Shown here piece by piece: positions 11,062 to 22,403 of a stretch of 64,000 nt of DNA. The translations under genes and the position numbers were made by a program. The notes beneath the pieces are model-generated. The model was not told the DNA's origin. It was given only the letters and a program-made list of their open reading frames with translations, and did no database searches. Source of the DNA: Datisca glomerata (taxonomy: Eukaryota > Streptophyta > Magnoliopsida > Cucurbitales > Datiscaceae); the NCBI GenBank assembly GCA_003255025.1, contig QANY01002360.1, forward strand, positions 248,001 to 312,000. Reading direction: 5' to 3'. Each line of letters starts with the position of its first letter. The stretch's first letter is position 1.

Positions 11062-12840
11062 CTTCTGTATAAGTAAGTGTGCTTTAGAATTCCCTGATCC
11101 ATTCAAAATGAATGAGGAGAAAATATAAAACAAAATATGACATCAAATTTCTCATCTTTATAATTACTAGATGTATCGACGCAATGGTTAAGTTCCCACT
11201 ATACATTTACAACTTAAAACCGTAAGTTCGGATCATATTAATTTTAATTATAACTAAAAAAATTAAACTCAAATGTAAGAAAATGTGTGTTTGGATTCTG
11301 GATTAATAGAGAGTGGTAATTCTAAAGATCGAATTCTAATAAGGTTCAAAAGGTATGAATTTCAATAACTTTTCTGTAGGTGGCGGATGAATTTAATTAA
11401 AAACCGTCATTTATCGTTGCATCTTAACAATAGAGGTGAAGTTAAAATTAGATCGTCTCAGATCTAAATAACTCAACTTTAATGATGAAAAATAATGAAA
11501 AGTCAAAATGCATTTTTTTATAATTGGTAGAGATCTAAGCTTTTTTAGTATTTCATCATCTAAATCAAGTTTACTTTTATTTATACATTTGCCAGTTGGA
11601 GTATATAATTTGCTTCAAATTTTGGTTAAATTAAAAACACGTCTCAAAATCTAACTACTTTTGTGTTATATGAGATGCACGTACCTCTAGTTAATAGAGA
11701 TTATACCTATGAAGGTAAACAATTACTTTTCCTATGTGAAAAGCTCTATTATCCACAATCACTCCAGCCAATTAAACTACATAAATTAATTAGAATGCAC
11801 CAATTTCGATTTTGATCAAAGTACAAGTGTTACGCCTTGAAATTCGCTTCGTAGCTTTCCCTATATGTAGTTTGATAGTTTGAAAATAGTTGAGACAGAG
11901 AGGCTTTTTTTAAGAAAATCATATTAGATTAACGAAAGTTATAATGCATATGTACTTTATGGACTCATGTGTTCGAGACATTAAAATTGAAAGAGATGTT
12001 TATGTATGTTAGACTATGATCGAGTCAAAATATTTTTATTAAACTATAATCTAATAAGTATTAATGTTAACTGTAAAACATTAGAAGAAGGTTTAACAGA
12101 ATTTAGAGAAAGAGACAACTTAATTTTTTTTAAATAAAAACCCCCCATTTCCTTAAAAATAATTTATGCGTAAAAAAATCATTTTTTATCTATTTCGGAA
12201 AAATCATTATTTATTTATTTCGGTATTTATTCATAAAAAAATTTCGTGTTTTTGGGGGCTTTGGGTAAAAATAAAATAAACTCTAACGATTAGGTGCAGG
12301 TATGCTAATTATTATCAAAGCACAAAATACCAATCAAACCCGCCTCTGAGAACTTATAATATATGGGGTCCAATATATATATATAATATTCCTACTTTTG
12401 ATTAATTAAAATAAAATGATAAATAGTTACTTAATTTTTTGACAACTCATACAATAATTACAGAAAAATACAAATTACAAAGATTTCGTAATAATTAGTA
12501 TCTTGGATTCATGTGCTTTTGATTATTGATTGTTGGAGAAATTATTATTGTTTGTCTTGAAAACTCATCCTTCGATAATTGCTATATTTGAATATGTGCT
12601 TTGATTATTGATTTATGTTGAAGAAATCATCATAGCCGTTACATTATGCTGGAAAACCATCATGATATTTTAAATTTATTGATTTATTGATTATTCTGTC
12701 AATGGCATTTTGTTAAAGATAAATTATTTTTATTTATTTATCATCACTGAGATTGATGTCATCACTGCTTATTAGTTAATGCTCTCGCTAATAATTAATC
12801 AAATTAAATAAAACATTACTTAACGTTCCAATGAAAAGTT
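11062..12840. other. AT-rich intergenic DNA, no gene seen
   Basis: A stretch at about 11175-11240 (CGCAATGGTTAAGTTCC, then GTAAGTTCGGATC some 45 bases later) loosely resembles the A and B boxes of a tRNA-derived SINE but is too degenerate to call. A homopolymer-rich zone spans 12120-12260. Nothing else is recognised. Confidence 0.4.
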
Positions 12841-12843
12841 CAA

Positions 12844-13940
12844 TTATTGTGTAGAAGAGTGTATTAATGACATCATGCATGTTTCTTGATCCTCTTCAAG
12901 GATTAGGGTTTTTTCAGCATCAATCTTTATTGTTGTAAGAATGGTATTTTTTAATTCTTCAGTGAGATATTTTTTCCAGCAGGAGTGAAGCATTCTTGTG
13001 ACTAAAAACTTTATTACCTCATTGTGAGGCAGATTGAGTGTGGTAATGTAACGGTTGGCTGCCATAGACATGTACTGTAATTTGTTGAGGACTTCCTGTT
13101 CTGAAAGACCATCAATATTCCATTTATATAATTTTTCCGCAGAAATGGAAAACTAATTAACTAAAAAAGATTCAGTAATTTGAATATCTAGAGCAATAAA
13201 CATTTTATGCCACTTACTTTCCAATTTATTGATTTCTAAATTTTTAAATATTTCTTCAATATTATGAATGGTTGAAGCTTCACGCATTATGGATGATGCA
13301 TAGGTGAAATCTGAAATATATCTTTTTGATTCAGAACTACTATCTTGGTTAATTACCTTAACAGAAGAAGATGACTCAACAGATTTACTCTTCAATTCTT
13401 GTTTATCAATCTTTTTATTGAGGGGAGCAATATTAATGGTAGTTTTATCTGAAAGATTTATTAAAGGAGTTTTTTTTCCAGAGATTTATTAAGTTTAGGT
13501 TCAAGAAAATCATCAACCTTATTCTCAATTTTATCTAATTATTTTCTTATTGTTATTAAACTTTGATTAGTGTAATTGAGTTGTTCAACAATTTTTTTAT
13601 TTGATTCTTGTTCCTTTGAAATCTTAAAAAGAGAAGCAGTGATTAAATTTTTTTATAATTAATTATAATTTTTTCAGGTGGGGATGACTAACAGGCACCC
13701 AACATGAGACTTCCTTGACCCATTTGGTCTTAGAAATAACTTTAATATTCTTTTCATATATATCCTCGATATAATCAAGGAAAAACATATCAACTCTAAA
13801 TTATTGCATGAACGTCTTTCATTCAGCAAGAATGATTCTCTTTTATCCATATTGTAGGTCTCTTTTAACCTATTACGTCTATTGAGATTGACTGGATTAT
13901 TCATGTGTTGGGTTAGACCCTCCCAATCAGACTAGTATTT
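12844..13940 (-). pseudogene. Decayed capsid/polyprotein region of a plant-pararetrovirus-like element
   Basis: Minus-strand frames at 13395-13153 and 13071-12844, with a disrupted frame at 13904-13674, read in one order. There is a low-complexity acidic/serine stretch, a helical segment, and then a block (MAANRY, followed by a conserved W-K-Y-LTEE pattern) like the capsid-proximal part of caulimovirid-like polyproteins that persist in plant genomes. Stops and frameshifts separate every block, so nothing functional is encoded. It lies directly downstream, on the same strand, of the movement-protein-like remnant at 14312-14720. A related non-viral retroelement remains possible. Confidence 0.4.
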
Positions 13941-14311
13941 TTGGCTTAGGGTGCCCAAATTTAAAATTAAAAGTTGGGGATTGACAGGAGGTAAGGCTCC
14001 TTGAAAATCAGATTCAGTTGGTGATTCAGCTTCATCAGATTGTCAAAGATTTATTTGAGAAATTGTGGCTATACCTTTAAGTCTTATTTTTTTAATTCTT
14101 GTTCCAATTGATGGATTCTAAGATCTTGACTATTATTGGTAGTAGAAAATGAATTCCTAGGAGTGCTAGGCTGGATAAACTCTCTATTTTGAGGATTAGA
14201 ACTAGAAAATTAGAAACTAATTTTAACAGTACCATCCATGTACTACTGGATATAATCAATATATTCAATTGGGCGTTGAATTGGAGTGGGTTAACTTTTA
14301 TTGGTTAAAAG

Positions 14312-14720
14312 CTAATTTGTAGGTAAAGTAATATCAGACCACTTAACGGTTTTAGGGATTCTAATATTTTCATTACTTTGGCTAGATTGAATCAACATGG
14401 TTTGATTTTTTGGACTCCTATTGATGGCTTGAAAATTCATATTGGTTTTGATTACTTTATAATGTATTCTAAAGATCAAAGCTAGGAGTTGGACACCTTC
14501 AAGGATTTGGTAACCACTAGTTTTGATATTCAAAGTTAAAGATATAAGAATATGGGGGTCTGTTGGACTAATAGACAAATCTGGAAGATAATTAAAATTG
14601 ATTGGACCATTACAAAGTGAGATTTTAATTAATCCTAAAATACTTACATTAAAATAAATCTTGCATCTTGCAAGTCTAACAAGACAGAGATATTTAGGCT
14701 TCTCCCTGTGCGTGGTTTAA
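14312..14720 (-). pseudogene. Movement-protein-like remnant of the same element
   Basis: The minus strand encodes a run containing LQDARF, a C-N-G-P motif, and then LTLNIKTSGY followed by a hydrophobic ALIFRIHYK segment. This order is typical of the 30K-type cell-to-cell movement protein found at the start of caulimovirid polyproteins. At least one frameshift or stop lies between 14580 and 14720, and no start codon is retained. No reverse transcriptase of this element is visible in the window, so it is a 5' fragment that was broken, perhaps by the neighbouring Copia copy at 14941. Confidence 0.45.
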
Positions 14721-14940
14721 CTCTAATTTAGACTAAACCAGAGTGAATGAAATTATAACATTCTTCGATGTGATGTTTAATTGCTCTGACTTGACTACTC
14801 TGCGTGCTTAACACAAGTGTTCTTTCACCTTCACGGACCACTCCATTACCCAGCAAGCTCCGGCTCGCATTAGGGGAAAGTAATTGGTAAGTTTCATGTT
14901 CTTTCCCAAGAGCATATATTTTCTCAATTATTTTTACTAT

Positions 14941-16534
14941 TGGGACCAGTTGATTTTAAAATTAATTAAAAATAAGTTTGAATCATGAACGGTCCATGGG
15001 CGGAATATTTAAAAAAATCCAATTAACTTATTTAATCAAATTAAATAACTTAAAGTAAAATAACGTGTGGTTATGCATATATGACATTAAACGAGAAGAT
15101 AAGGTTAGAAATAATATTTTTCACCTATATTTTGTGTCGGAGAATTTCTGAACTAGCGGAATTCTTACGAGTGTCCTTTAAGTTTCGGGATCTGAATCAC
15201 GCACTTGAACTCCAAGAACGATTTGTGAATTTCGTTCACCGACAATCACCCGTTAATTTCATAAATATATCTCACGAGAAATTTGTATACCAATTTGAGT
15301 GCAGGCTCCAAGATCTATCGCAATTAGATTACTATTAAATATAGATAAAATGTAATTTTTGATATTTACAAATATACCCATATATTTTTAAAATTCTAAA
15401 AATTCATCTCATATATTTTTAATTGCCGAAAATTGCAATATTCTCTAGAGTTTGAGTTGTATTCATCAATCCAATTGATAAATCAATTGATCATTATCAA
15501 TTAATTAATTAATTAATTTTTTATTTATTAATTATCTAATAATTATAAAATAATAAACTAATTAATTTCAATACATCTAATTACACTAAACTAATTAAGT
15601 GACATCACCCATCACATACATGTGTAGGAAATATGCCTGGGAACCAAAACATATTTTGATCTAATTTACTTGGTTTCTCTATTCCTGTTCTCATGAGCTA
15701 TTTCTGAGAGTCGATTCGGCATCAAACCTATAGTGGAGTCGTACGATTTCAGGATTAAATAGTCTAGAATTTACGTAGATAAATTCACCAGGTATTTGAA
15801 TCCTTAGTTTTGTTCATATGGGTCAACCCTAAACCCTAAACCCTAAACCTCAATTCATTGAATACCTGGCCAGGTTAATTTATTCACATATCAATCAATA
15901 AAGTATAAGGTGATATTGTTTCTTTCACAATCGAATCATGAATTTTCATATCTGTGAATCACGTAACTCTAACTTCATTGAATTACAATCCCAACAGCCG
16001 AGATATTACCCCTCAATTCGAACTCACTCATTTAACATATCAAATATTGCAACTAACTAAGTCAAGCTATGTCTTCATCTCAGGATTAAGGTAATTATGA
16101 AAATATCCTTAAGGTGTAACAATTAGATTTAGAGCTTGGTAAATGATTTTGGGCTCTAAACTAATTTGTTACCAGTCTATTCAACATGTTCATAATATGT
16201 CTAAGTTAACCGTTTGAGTCTCTACTCTCATGCCCTAAGACTGGCATCCATTAGTTTAACCTAATAGTCGTAATCAAATTCGATTGTCCAAGTCAATCCT
16301 AAGACTGCGAATATCGTTCTCAACTTTCTCAGAAGAGTTCGTCTGGAGACACTTATGTCTTCACTCTTCATTTGTTAATGAAAGTTTCAGGACCTGAGTA
16401 ATTTATAAACACACACTTTAATTTAAAATAAAACTTTCAGTTTATTCATAAAAATTCAATAATACTAATGTGTGAGAAATAACTAAATACAAATAAATAA
16501 TTATTACACGTTACTTTGTGAACATGTTCCCACA
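14941..16534 (-). repeat. 3' LTR of Copia copy A
   Basis: About 1.6 kb, inverted relative to the LTR of copy B at 25517-27448, with matching termini (TGTG/TGTC at the start, GGTCCCA at the end). It is shorter than its partner because roughly 220 bases (equivalent to about 26205-26424) are missing. It contains a telomere-like tract and a locally flipped segment, listed separately. Confidence 0.75.
15827..15847 (+). repeat. Short interstitial telomere-type repeat, three CCCTAAA units
   Basis: Three perfect CCCTAAA heptamers, the plant telomere repeat, followed by CCT. They sit inside the LTR of copy A exactly where it stops matching the partner LTR. A chromosome end is excluded because the same retroelement continues on both sides. 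Confidence 0.9.
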
Positions 16535-16571
16535 ATCAGCCACTTGGATTAAAGTAGACGTGTACAATATT

Positions 16572-16970
16572 TTATCCCCAAGACCTCCAAATAACCATAA
16601 AAAATTTATTGTTTAAACTCTTCATGAATGGATTTGCCAAGGTGTTGACCGTCGAAATATGCGTAACCACAACGTCTCCATACTGAACAATTTCTCTTAT
16701 CAGGTGATATTTACGTTCTATATGTTTGGATCTCTTATGGATTCTAGGTTCCTTAGAACTCTCTACAGTCACACTGTTATCACAATAAAGTGTCATGGGC
16801 TTGTCAGCATCAGGAACAACTTCCAGAGTCTTTAAGAACTTTCTAAGCCATACAACCTCCTTCGTAGCTTTACAATCTGCCACGTATTCAGCTTCCATAG
16901 TAGAATCAACAATGTAAGATTGCTTGATGCTTCTCCATAGAACTGCTCCACCGTTCAGGATGAACACCAA
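16572..16970 (-). pseudogene. Copia ribonuclease H domain, copy A
   Basis: 132 uninterrupted residues show the Copia ribonuclease H signature: LNGGAVLWRSIKQ, STMEAEYVA, WLRKFL, a YCDNS acid motif, and HKRSKHIE(R/Y)KYHLIRE, then the end of pol. In the active enzyme the D and E of these motifs coordinate metal for degrading the RNA strand. The frame ends about 40 bases before the LTR, as in intact Copia. It is the best preserved part of the copy, but the upstream pol is broken. Confidence 0.8.
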
Positions 16971-16999
16971 TCCTGAATAGACCTTCTCAATCCTTGTCT

Positions 17000-18224
17000 G
17001 CCAAAAAATTGAAATCAGTATACCATCTCATATTTAGGTCAATACCTAAATATGCAAGCATGTAGTTCCTTGTTCTCCTTGGATATTTAAGGATATGCTT
17101 GACGGCATTTCAATGCTCGATTCCAGGATTGGATTGGAAACGACTCACCATGCCCACGACATAGCAAACGTCTGGCCTAGTGCAAAGCATCACATACATA
17201 AGACTTTCTACGACTAAGGCATTGGGAATCTATCTCATATTTTTCTTTTCTTGAGGAGTCTTGGGAGATTGCTCCTTGGAGAGGCTGACTCCATGTCTAA
17301 AAAAAAAAACAGAAATCCTTTCTTGGAGTTTGAGATATTGAAGTGATCCGACACCTTATCAATATAAGATGCTTAAGACAATGTCAATTGTCTATTCTTT
17401 CTATCTCGAAAGATCTAAATACCTAAGGCAAATGCAGTTTCTCCAAGATCATTCATATTAAATTTATTTCCAAGCCAAATCTTGACAACATATAATTTTC
17501 TTACAGCATTCCCAATTGGTTGAATATAATCTACATATAAGACTAGAAAATCCACATTCCCTTCGTGTATCACCTTATACACACAAGGCTCGTCTACTAA
17601 CGGTTCAAAATCATAGTTTTTAACAGTTTCATCGAATCTAATATTTCACGATCGTGACGCTTGCTTAAGTCTATAGATGGACTTCTACAAGTCACAAACT
17701 TTACCCTCTTGGTCTTTCTCTATGAACCCGTCTGGTTGAACAATATAAATGCGCTCATCAAGATTGTCGTTCAGAAAAAGCAGTCTTGATGTCAATTTGC
17801 CCGGTTTCATAATCAAGTGCAGTAGCAATGGACAAAAGGATTTGGATGGATTTAAGCATGGTCACCGGTGAGAAGGTATCATCATAGTCTATACCTTCCC
17901 TTTGGGTGTAGCCTTTGGCTACTAACTTAGCTTTGAATGTCTCTACATTCCTATCTGGACCTCTTTTCTTTTTATAGATCCATTTACATCCTACGGTTTT
18001 ACCCCTTCAAGAGGATCTACAAGCTTCCAGACTTCATTTGAGTACATCGAATGTATCTCAACTTTCATGGCTTCTTGCCATAAGTTTGCTTCAGGACCTG
18101 CCATGGCCTCTGAGTAGGAGACAGGTTCATCAAGGCCCTTATCTACGACAGCTGCCAAAGCTTCTCCATAGTACACATACCTCTCAGGTTGTCTCAAAAC
18201 CCTCCTTATACGTCGAGGCTCCAT
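17000..18224 (-). pseudogene. Copia reverse transcriptase region, copy A, with frameshifts
   Basis: Minus-strand frames give a pre-RT segment (RRIRRVLRQPERYVYYGEA; EAMAGPEANLWQEAMKVEI; N-E-V-W-K-L-V-D) and then [10 protein letters not shown], the usual start of the Copia RT fingers. Downstream are LVYVDYI-like, MCFARPDVCYVVGMVS-like and NPGIEH pieces in changing frames. Stop codons and a poly-A slip near 17299-17308 break it. Confidence 0.75.
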
Positions 18225-18377
18225 AAGTTATGGCTCCTGTCGTGGTTCTTCCATTAATGAATCAGAAATAATTTCTAATTGGGGAGTCGGTGTCCTCCCA
18301 CTTAATAATTCCTCTAGAACAACCTTAGCACGAATTATCATTAAAAGTGTTGAAGAAGATTATATTAAAAGTGTACA

Positions 18378-19158
18378 ACTGAAAAGCACAATTGTGCTAG
18401 AGGAATTATAGAGTGGGAGGACATCGAATACCCAATCAGAAATTATTTCTGATTTAATAATGGAAGAACCACAACAAGAGCCAGAGCCTATAGAGTCATG
18501 ACGTAGTGGGAGGATTGTGAGACAACCTGAAAGGTATACATCTTATGGATAAACTTTGATAGTTGTCTCAGGTAAGGATCTTGATGACTTGTCTCCTACT
18601 CAGAGGTCATAGAAGGTCCTGAAGTAAACTTATGCCAAGAAGCCATGAACGTTGAGATATATTCGATGTATTCGAACGGAGTCTGGAAGCTTATAAATCC
18701 TCCTGAATGGATAAAACCTGTAGGATGCAAATTGATCTATAAGAAGAAAAGAGGTCCGGGTGAGAATGTAGAGATATTCAAACCAGCCAAAGGCTACACC
18801 CAAAAAGAAGATATAGACTACAAGGATATTGTCCCGCCGGTGGCCATGCTTAAAGTCAACCGAATCCTTTTGTCCATTGTTGCTGCCCTTGATTATGCAA
18901 TCTGGAAAATGGATGTCAAGACTTCTTTTTTGAATGAAAATCTTGATGAGCGCATTTATATGGCTCAACCAGACGAGTTCATGGATAAAGGCTAAGAGGG
19001 TAAAGTTTACGAACTACAGAAGTCCATTTACGGACTTAAGCAAGAGTCACGATCATGGAATATTAAATTCGACGAAACTGTTAAAAACTATGGTTTTGAA
19101 TAGTTGGTGGACAAGTCTCGTGTGTATAAGTTGGTACACGAAGGGAATGTAGTTTTAT
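18378..19158 (+). pseudogene. Copia copy B, first half: pre-RT and RT fingers
   Basis: Plus-strand mirror image of copy A. The 18645-18995 frame contains the E-A-M-(N/K)-VEI, SNGVWKL and [11 protein letters not shown] segments, then KGYTQKE, KMDVKTSFLN, and a stop after DEFMDKG. It continues in another frame to YKLVHEGNVV. At 19158 the coding match stops abruptly at the LTR of element E and resumes at about 24505 with LVLYVDDI. Confidence 0.75.
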
Positions 19159-21056
19159 TGGGAGTTATGCCCTCAAAGTATGTGTATTGACATTTTAATA
19201 TCAAATTTAAAAAAGAATACATTTTTCTTATAATTGTTCTTTTAAATTATTGTTGAATAATTTATATAAATATCTAAAAATTTCATATTCATAGATGAGA
19301 TTATGATCTTGTATTAGTACGAGAGGATTAAGATCATAGGTAATGAATAAAATTGATAGCAACATATTAAAGTATGAAATCTTTAATGAATGGTTGCTAG
19401 TACGGTTCACTAAGAATTATGAATGCGTGTGATCTAGATCCAGATAATTGATGTGGATAGACATCTTAGTCAAAGTATTTTATATAATAAGATTATATAT
19501 GACCAGACCGATGTGAATTAATATCTTTATTAACGTACCGTTTATTATAAATATTTTATACACATGAATTCGATGATCATATATAGATCAATCTGAATAC
19601 TGAGTAGTCATGCACTCTTATGCATGTCTACTGGATCTTTTGATTCACTCGTTAAGGTATATTTATTAATCAGGCTAGTGAATTTTGTTTTGAAGATTCA
19701 GTGAAGTGGATGGCTAGAGACACGATCTTACAAAATTTGGAATCTAAGCTTTTCTAACGGATTGCATATTAGTTTCTTTAAATGTTATTCTGAAACTGAA
19801 TGGTTATTGAGCTCAAATTTATAATAAAATTATAAATTAACCATTCACTAGTGGATTAATGGTACTTTATGATCAATAGGTAATTAGAAAGGTAAAATTA
19901 TAATTTTGACCAGTCCTAATTTACGAACCAATAATTGGAGGACAAAACTACATGAAATGATTATGTTAGTGGACTACATGAGAATACTCTGTAAATATAT
20001 TCTATAGTCTCTAGAATGCAATTCCATTTTTGTAGTGGAGTAATAATGGAATTAATAAATAAGATTATTTAATTAAAAAATTTAATTAATAATATGATTT
20101 ATTAAAGCTTAGGATTATAGGTCCATGGTCAACAAGTCATCTCTATACTACAATATCTAGGATGTGAGTATTTCAGGACATGAGAAAGGACTGACTTGCA
20201 AAATGAATTTTTATTCTTGTAAAATGAGATAATTATGTGTGATTAATTGATTAAAAATTAATTAATTGAAGTATTTGTATTTTTAAATATAATTTTTGGA
20301 ATTTATATATATAATTATCAATTGTTTTTAATTACGGATTAGTGAGATAGAATATCTAATTTATGAAATTAGATAATAATTTAAATTAATTGAGTATGTT
20401 ATTTGTGAAATAACAGATAAGTTAGTTGATATGAATAGTCAGATATATTAATTTTGAATTAACTGATATCTAGATAATTATCTGATAAAAATAAATATTT
20501 AATTCACAGTAATTGTCACGCGTCAATCACTGATAGGATATCAGAAATTGACATGAACTATTGTGGTGCCGTGAGGCACTGTGCTGGCTCATGGCACACT
20601 GCATTGCCATGTGGCACTACAGTTGTGCACAATTGCAGGGGTTGCACTACAATTGGTGATTTTATAATTAAATATTATTTCAGTTTATCCTAAAAAATCT
20701 GATACGTCATTATCTAGAATATATACGTATATTATTCTAATAGCCTGAGTTGTTAAAAGAATATGAGAGAATCAATTGATCAGATCATCATTTCATGAAT
20801 CAAGAGTTGAATTGAGAACACAATTGGTGTTAGAGAGATTTTCTTCTGTGATTAAACGTTAATCAAATCTCTAAAATAATAATCATCACGTTCTTTTAGA
20901 GAATCATCTCACTAAAGTCCTTCTCAGTAAATTTTTATATCTAATGTGTTGAGAACATCTAGAGACAGAAAACATAATTTGTAATATTCTACGTGTAGAC
21001 AGACGTCCTAGTGCGTTGATGATTGACTTGAAAGATCTTGGTTTTGATCTCGGAGG
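19159..21056 (+). repeat. 5' LTR of element E
   Basis: About 1.9 kb, AT-rich, with a 20560-20650 patch of GTGCC and GGCACTAC motifs that recurs in the other LTRs of the family. Its inner border is blurred. After about 21003 it departs from the 3' LTR, and by 21062 integrase-coding sequence has begun, so the primer-binding site and gag are deleted. Confidence 0.7.
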
Positions 21057-21086
21057 GTAAAATGACCAAGAGACCTTTCACAGGAA

Positions 21087-22020
21087 ATGGCCAAAGAGCC
21101 AAGGAACCACTTGAGTTTAGTGCATAGTGATGTATGTGGACTGATCAATGTACAAGTTAGAGGTGGGTATGAGTATATTGTCCCTTTCATTAACGACTAC
21201 TCAAAATATGGTTATAGTTACATATTGCATCGAAAGTTTGAAACTTTTGAAAAGTTTAAAGTCTTCAAGGCTGAAGCTGAAAAACAATTAGGTAAATCAT
21301 TGAAAATCCTTTGATTTGATCGAGGTGGTGAATGCTTTAGTTTAGAATTCAAGAATTATTTGCTGGAGTGTGGAATCCTATCCCAACTCAAAGAACCTAG
21401 AACACCATAGCAAAATGGTGTTGCAGAGAGGAGAAATCGAACCTTATTGGATATGGTTAGGTTGATGTTAAGCTATTTATCATTGTCATATTTTGGGGAT
21501 ATGCACTACACATGACAATTTACATTTTTAATGTAGTGCCCTTTAAGTATGTAAGCAAGACACCTTTAGAGTTATGGAATGACTCCAAACCTAGTTTGCG
21601 TCATTTCCATATATGGGGTGTCCAGCTCACGTTCTTAGATCCAATACTAGAAAGTTAGACTCAAGGTCTGAGGTATGCATATTCGTTGGCTATTCTCCAG
21701 AGATTAGAGGTGGGTACTTTTATAGTCACAATGATCAAAGGTGTTTGTGTCGACAAATGCAATATATCTCGAGCATAATTATATGTAAAACTACAAACCT
21801 CATAGCAAAGTAGTTATTAAGGAATTAGCGACAGATGAGATCAAACCACCTTCAATTTCTACTAGTAAACGACAAATCAAAGAAATCACAGTTCCTACAA
21901 AGGAAAATCAGATGCAACGTCATAGCGGGAGGGTTGTGAGACAACCAGTTTGCTATGAACTAGAGGCACATGTCCTAGTATCAGACACTAAAAATGACGA
22001 TCCATTATCTTATGAAGAAG
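21087..22020 (+). pseudogene. Copia integrase remnant in element E
   Basis: The frame at 21087-21314 holds the start of the integrase core (LVHSDVCG, then Y-E-Y-I-V-P-F-I-N-D-YSKYG). After a stop it continues with FDRGGE, then GILSQL and QNGVAERRNRTLLDMVR. This supplies the D, D and E positions of the DDE core in order. A later frame (21613-21813) has the GCPAHV...RSEVCIFVGY segment, and 21900-21990 a pre-RT RVVRQP motif. Gag, protease and most of RT are missing. Confidence 0.75.
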
Positions 22021-22403
22021 CAATGGATGATCCTGAAAAGGAGAAATAAAAAATGCCATGAATCAGGAAATGAAATCTATGTATTCCAATTTCATTTGAG
22101 AACTTATATCTTAGGAGAACGAGAAATTATATGCTTGTTTATTCGAGTGAAGACCTGAATCGTACTAGATATATTGATTAGGAATCAGATGAAGATAGTT
22201 GAAAGTCAACATCTGGATCATACATCGAGGTGATATAACTGTTATGAAGACAATGTTGGATCAGAATCTGACTCTGACTGTACGTTGAGTCAGAACCTGG
22301 CTGACCCATTGACCAACACTTCCTACGAAGTTGTTCGAGAGTCATGTGCGAAACATAGAATTAAGAGAGATGCCACATTTACTTAGGGCAAGTGGGAGAT
22401 CGT

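Larger units (their letters stand above)
14941..18334 (-). mobile_element. Copia element copy A (minus), 5' truncated; left arm of a large inverted repeat
   Basis: On the minus strand the order is a pol region before the reverse transcriptase, reverse transcriptase (about 18230-17000), ribonuclease H (16970-16572), a polypurine-like tract (CCAAGTGGCTGATTG) and an LTR (16534-14941) that starts TGTGGGAAC and ends GGTCCCA. The coding part has stops and frameshifts. There is no 5' LTR: at 18334 the sequence turns around and continues as its own inverted, diverged copy on the plus strand. The left flank is the pararetrovirus-like remnant. Confidence 0.8.

Noticed and set aside
15827..15847. Chromosome end suggested by CCCTAAA repeats
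   Set aside because: Only three units, with retroelement LTR sequence on both sides.
18630..18968. 112-codon minus-strand ORF inside Copia copy B
   Set aside because: It is the antisense of the plus-strand RT fingers frame at 18645-18995, which has clear Copia motifs.
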